Assembly (NCBI GenBank): GCA_002344975.1
Contig: DDUV01000048.1
Location: 1-22,680 of the forward strand
Reading direction: 5' to 3'
From: Saprospiraceae bacterium UBA2329
GTDB lineage: Bacteria; Bacteroidota; Bacteroidia; Chitinophagales; Saprospiraceae
DNA length: 22,680 bases
Shown here one piece after another: positions 21,319-22,680 of this stretch. Made by a program: the position numbers and the translations under genes. How positions within the stretch are numbered: the stretch's first letter is position 1; the number at the start of each line of letters is the position of its first letter. The notes beneath the pieces are model-generated. The model searched no databases. It had not been told where the DNA came from and was given only the letters and a program-made list of their open reading frames with translations.

Positions 21319-22680
21319 ATGAAACGAATGCTCATCGCCATTTTTGCTTTATGGGCCGCTACCCAAAGCATGGCACAAACCCGCGAACAACTGTTGGAGC
21401 AATTGCTGGAGGAAGACCGCGCCAATGTGGAAACCCTCATGCTCTACCCGGAGGAAACACGACAGCACATTCTGGAAGCCTCCAAACACCCCGAAGCGCT
21501 CATCAGAATGCAAACCCTGCAATCCCGCTCGCAGACGGCGTTTCGCTCTTTGATGGAAACTTATCCCGAACGCGTACAGCAGCAAGTATGGGACCTCACC
21601 CGCTATCCGGGCCTCATTGAGCGCTTGGTGGGAGAAGCCCGCGGCTCGCGCAATGCCATCATTCGCCTTTTAGAGGAATACCCCGCCGAGGCCCGCGAAC
21701 CGGCCATTGCCATGAGCGATGAGCAGTTTGGCTTGTTGGCCCGCGTTGACAATCTCCAAAGAGAATCGGATGCCGCTTTTCGCAATTTCCTGAGTAATTA
21801 CCCCGAACGGACCGCCGCTGCTTTGCGCGCTTTGGTGAACGAACCGGAGGCAATGGAGGTGATGACCGAGAACATGCGCACCACCGTGCAATTGGGCGAC
21901 CTCTACAATCGCGATCCGTACTGGATGTTGCAGCAGGCCGACCGCATCAGCCTCGATGCTGCCCGCCAGCGCGCCAAAGACCTCGATGCCTGGAAACAAA
22001 GCGTAGAGGCCAACCCTGAAGCGCGTCGCGAATTGGAGCAGAGCGCCCAAACCTACGCCCGCGAATATGGCTATGACGACGCCTCCTACAACTACGCTCC
22101 CGTAGAGCGCCCGCCCTACGTCGTCACCGAGCGCCATTATTACCATCCGTATCCTTACTGGTTCGGCTATCCTTATTGGTATTCTGCTCCCCGCTGGAGA
22201 CCGCGCCCGTATTGGTACGACTGGGGTTTCTATGTTCGTCCCGGCGGCGGCATTGTCGTGTTCGATTTTCCGTCTTACTACTTTGTCAACTGGTACTACC
22301 GCCGTCCCATTCATGTATATAACTACCCGTACCTCGCCGGCCTGTATGTGGACTACTACTATGGTTATCGTCGCTCTTCCTGCGGCATCGTTATCGGTGT
22401 AGATCGCTGGCGCCGCCGCAATTATGCAGTCGTGGGCGATGTGTGGCTCAGGGACCGAAACGGCAGGGTGGACCGCTTCCGCGAATTCGGCAGAATGGAA
22501 GACGAAAGGGAGCGTTTTAACAGAAACAATCCGGGCCGGGAAATTCCGCAAAGGGAATACGCCGTTCAAAACACGACCAAATACCCGCGCCTCACCGAAC
22601 GCCTGCCTGAACCGGCTCCTGCCGACAACCGTCCGGGCGATCCGAGAACCAACGCACCTCGCCGGGAAACAGCGCCGCGC
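21319..22680 (+). CDS. Secreted protein with four YPE repeats and a Tyr/Trp-rich segment (partial at right edge)
   Basis: The frame is open for 454 codons to the window end. A signal peptide (MKRMLIAIFALWAATQSMAQ) starts at ATG 21319. Residues 43-200 hold four 39-40-residue repeats, each beginning with Y-P-(E/A)-(E/R) at residues 43, 82, 121 and 161 and probably helical. They remind me of DUF3300-type proteins (repeated 'YP' units), but I cannot confirm the family. About residues 263-375 are extremely rich in Tyr, Trp and Pro (for example HYYHPYPYWFGYPYWY), and the rest is Arg/Glu/Asn-rich and looks disordered. No enzyme motif is visible. Codon use is GC-rich, which also creates a 299-residue antisense open frame. 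Probable location: periplasm or outer surface. Function unknown. Confidence 0.75.
   Translation, partial: MKRMLIAIFALWAATQSMAQTREQLLEQLLEEDRANVETLMLYPEETRQHILEASKHPEALIRMQTLQSRSQTAFRSLMETYPERVQQQVWDLTRYPGLIERLVGEARGSRNAIIRLLEEYPAEAREPAIAMSDEQFGLLARVDNLQRESDAAFRNFLSNYPERTAAALRALVNEPEAMEVMTENMRTTVQLGDLYNRDPYWMLQQADRISLDAARQRAKDLDAWKQSVEANPEARRELEQSAQTYAREYGYDDASYNYAPVERPPYVVTERHYYHPYPYWFGYPYWYSAPRWRPRPYWYDWGFYVRPGGGIVVFDFPSYYFVNWYYRRPIHVYNYPYLAGLYVDYYYGYRRSSCGIVIGVDRWRRRNYAVVGDVWLRDRNGRVDRFREFGRMEDERERFNRNNPGREIPQREYAVQNTTKYPRLTERLPEPAPADNRPGDPRTNAPRRETAPR

Noticed and set aside
21670..22569. 299-residue minus-strand open frame
   Set aside because: It is antisense to the signal-peptide-bearing YPE-repeat protein, whose repeats and aromatic segment are only sensible on the plus strand.

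Overview
This window looks like an accessory, surface-protein-rich part of a Bacteroidota chromosome, plausibly Saprospiria or a relative. The evidence is two proteins with C-terminal type IX secretion (T9SS) sorting domains, Bacteroidota-type promoter boxes (TAnnTTTG), a general lack of Shine-Dalgarno sites, and very large secreted proteins built from Calx-beta, PKD/Ig-like, FG-GAP and FN3-like modules. No RNA genes, insertion sequences or CRISPR arrays were seen. The exact genus cannot be told from the sequence alone.

Region 1 (1-9775, minus strand) is a polymorphic-toxin locus. A 2869-residue secreted protein carries N-terminal adhesin-like modules, a zinc-metalloprotease-like domain (H2100-E-x-x-H2104 plus H2111, followed by an L-M-D-Y turn), a hydrophobic pretoxin stretch, and a 206-residue variable tail resembling the CdiA_C tRNA-nuclease family (PD-(D/E)XK type). 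A 205-residue AT-rich gene overlapping its end by 29 bp is the presumed immunity gene. Eight bases after the immunity stop, a second copy of the 345-bp pretoxin segment begins and leads into a different tail that runs off the left edge. It is therefore an orphan toxin cassette arranged as a direct repeat with a 1564-bp period, able in principle to replace the current toxin tail by homologous recombination.

Region 2 (9776-11820) has an intergenic stretch with a good promoter and a terminator-like hairpin, then a 76-residue HTH protein, then a convergent 520-residue AAA-like P-loop ATPase fused to a PD-(D/E)XK nuclease domain.

Region 3 (11922-21147, plus strand) is a series of secreted proteins: a 470-residue FG-GAP repeat protein with a T9SS sorting domain, a 1632-residue beta-rich exoprotein, a 705-residue FN3-like protein overlapping it by 4 bp, and a 210-residue T9SS-sorted protein 16 bp further on. 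The last three look like one operon. The FG-GAP gene shares a 35-bp promoter block with the toxin gene at identical spacing, which suggests common control of two otherwise unrelated-looking loci.

Region 4 (21148-22680) holds a promoter region with four helically phased GTTA(A) repeats. It is followed by a secreted protein with four 39-40-residue 'YPE' repeats and a Tyr/Trp-rich segment, cut by the right edge.
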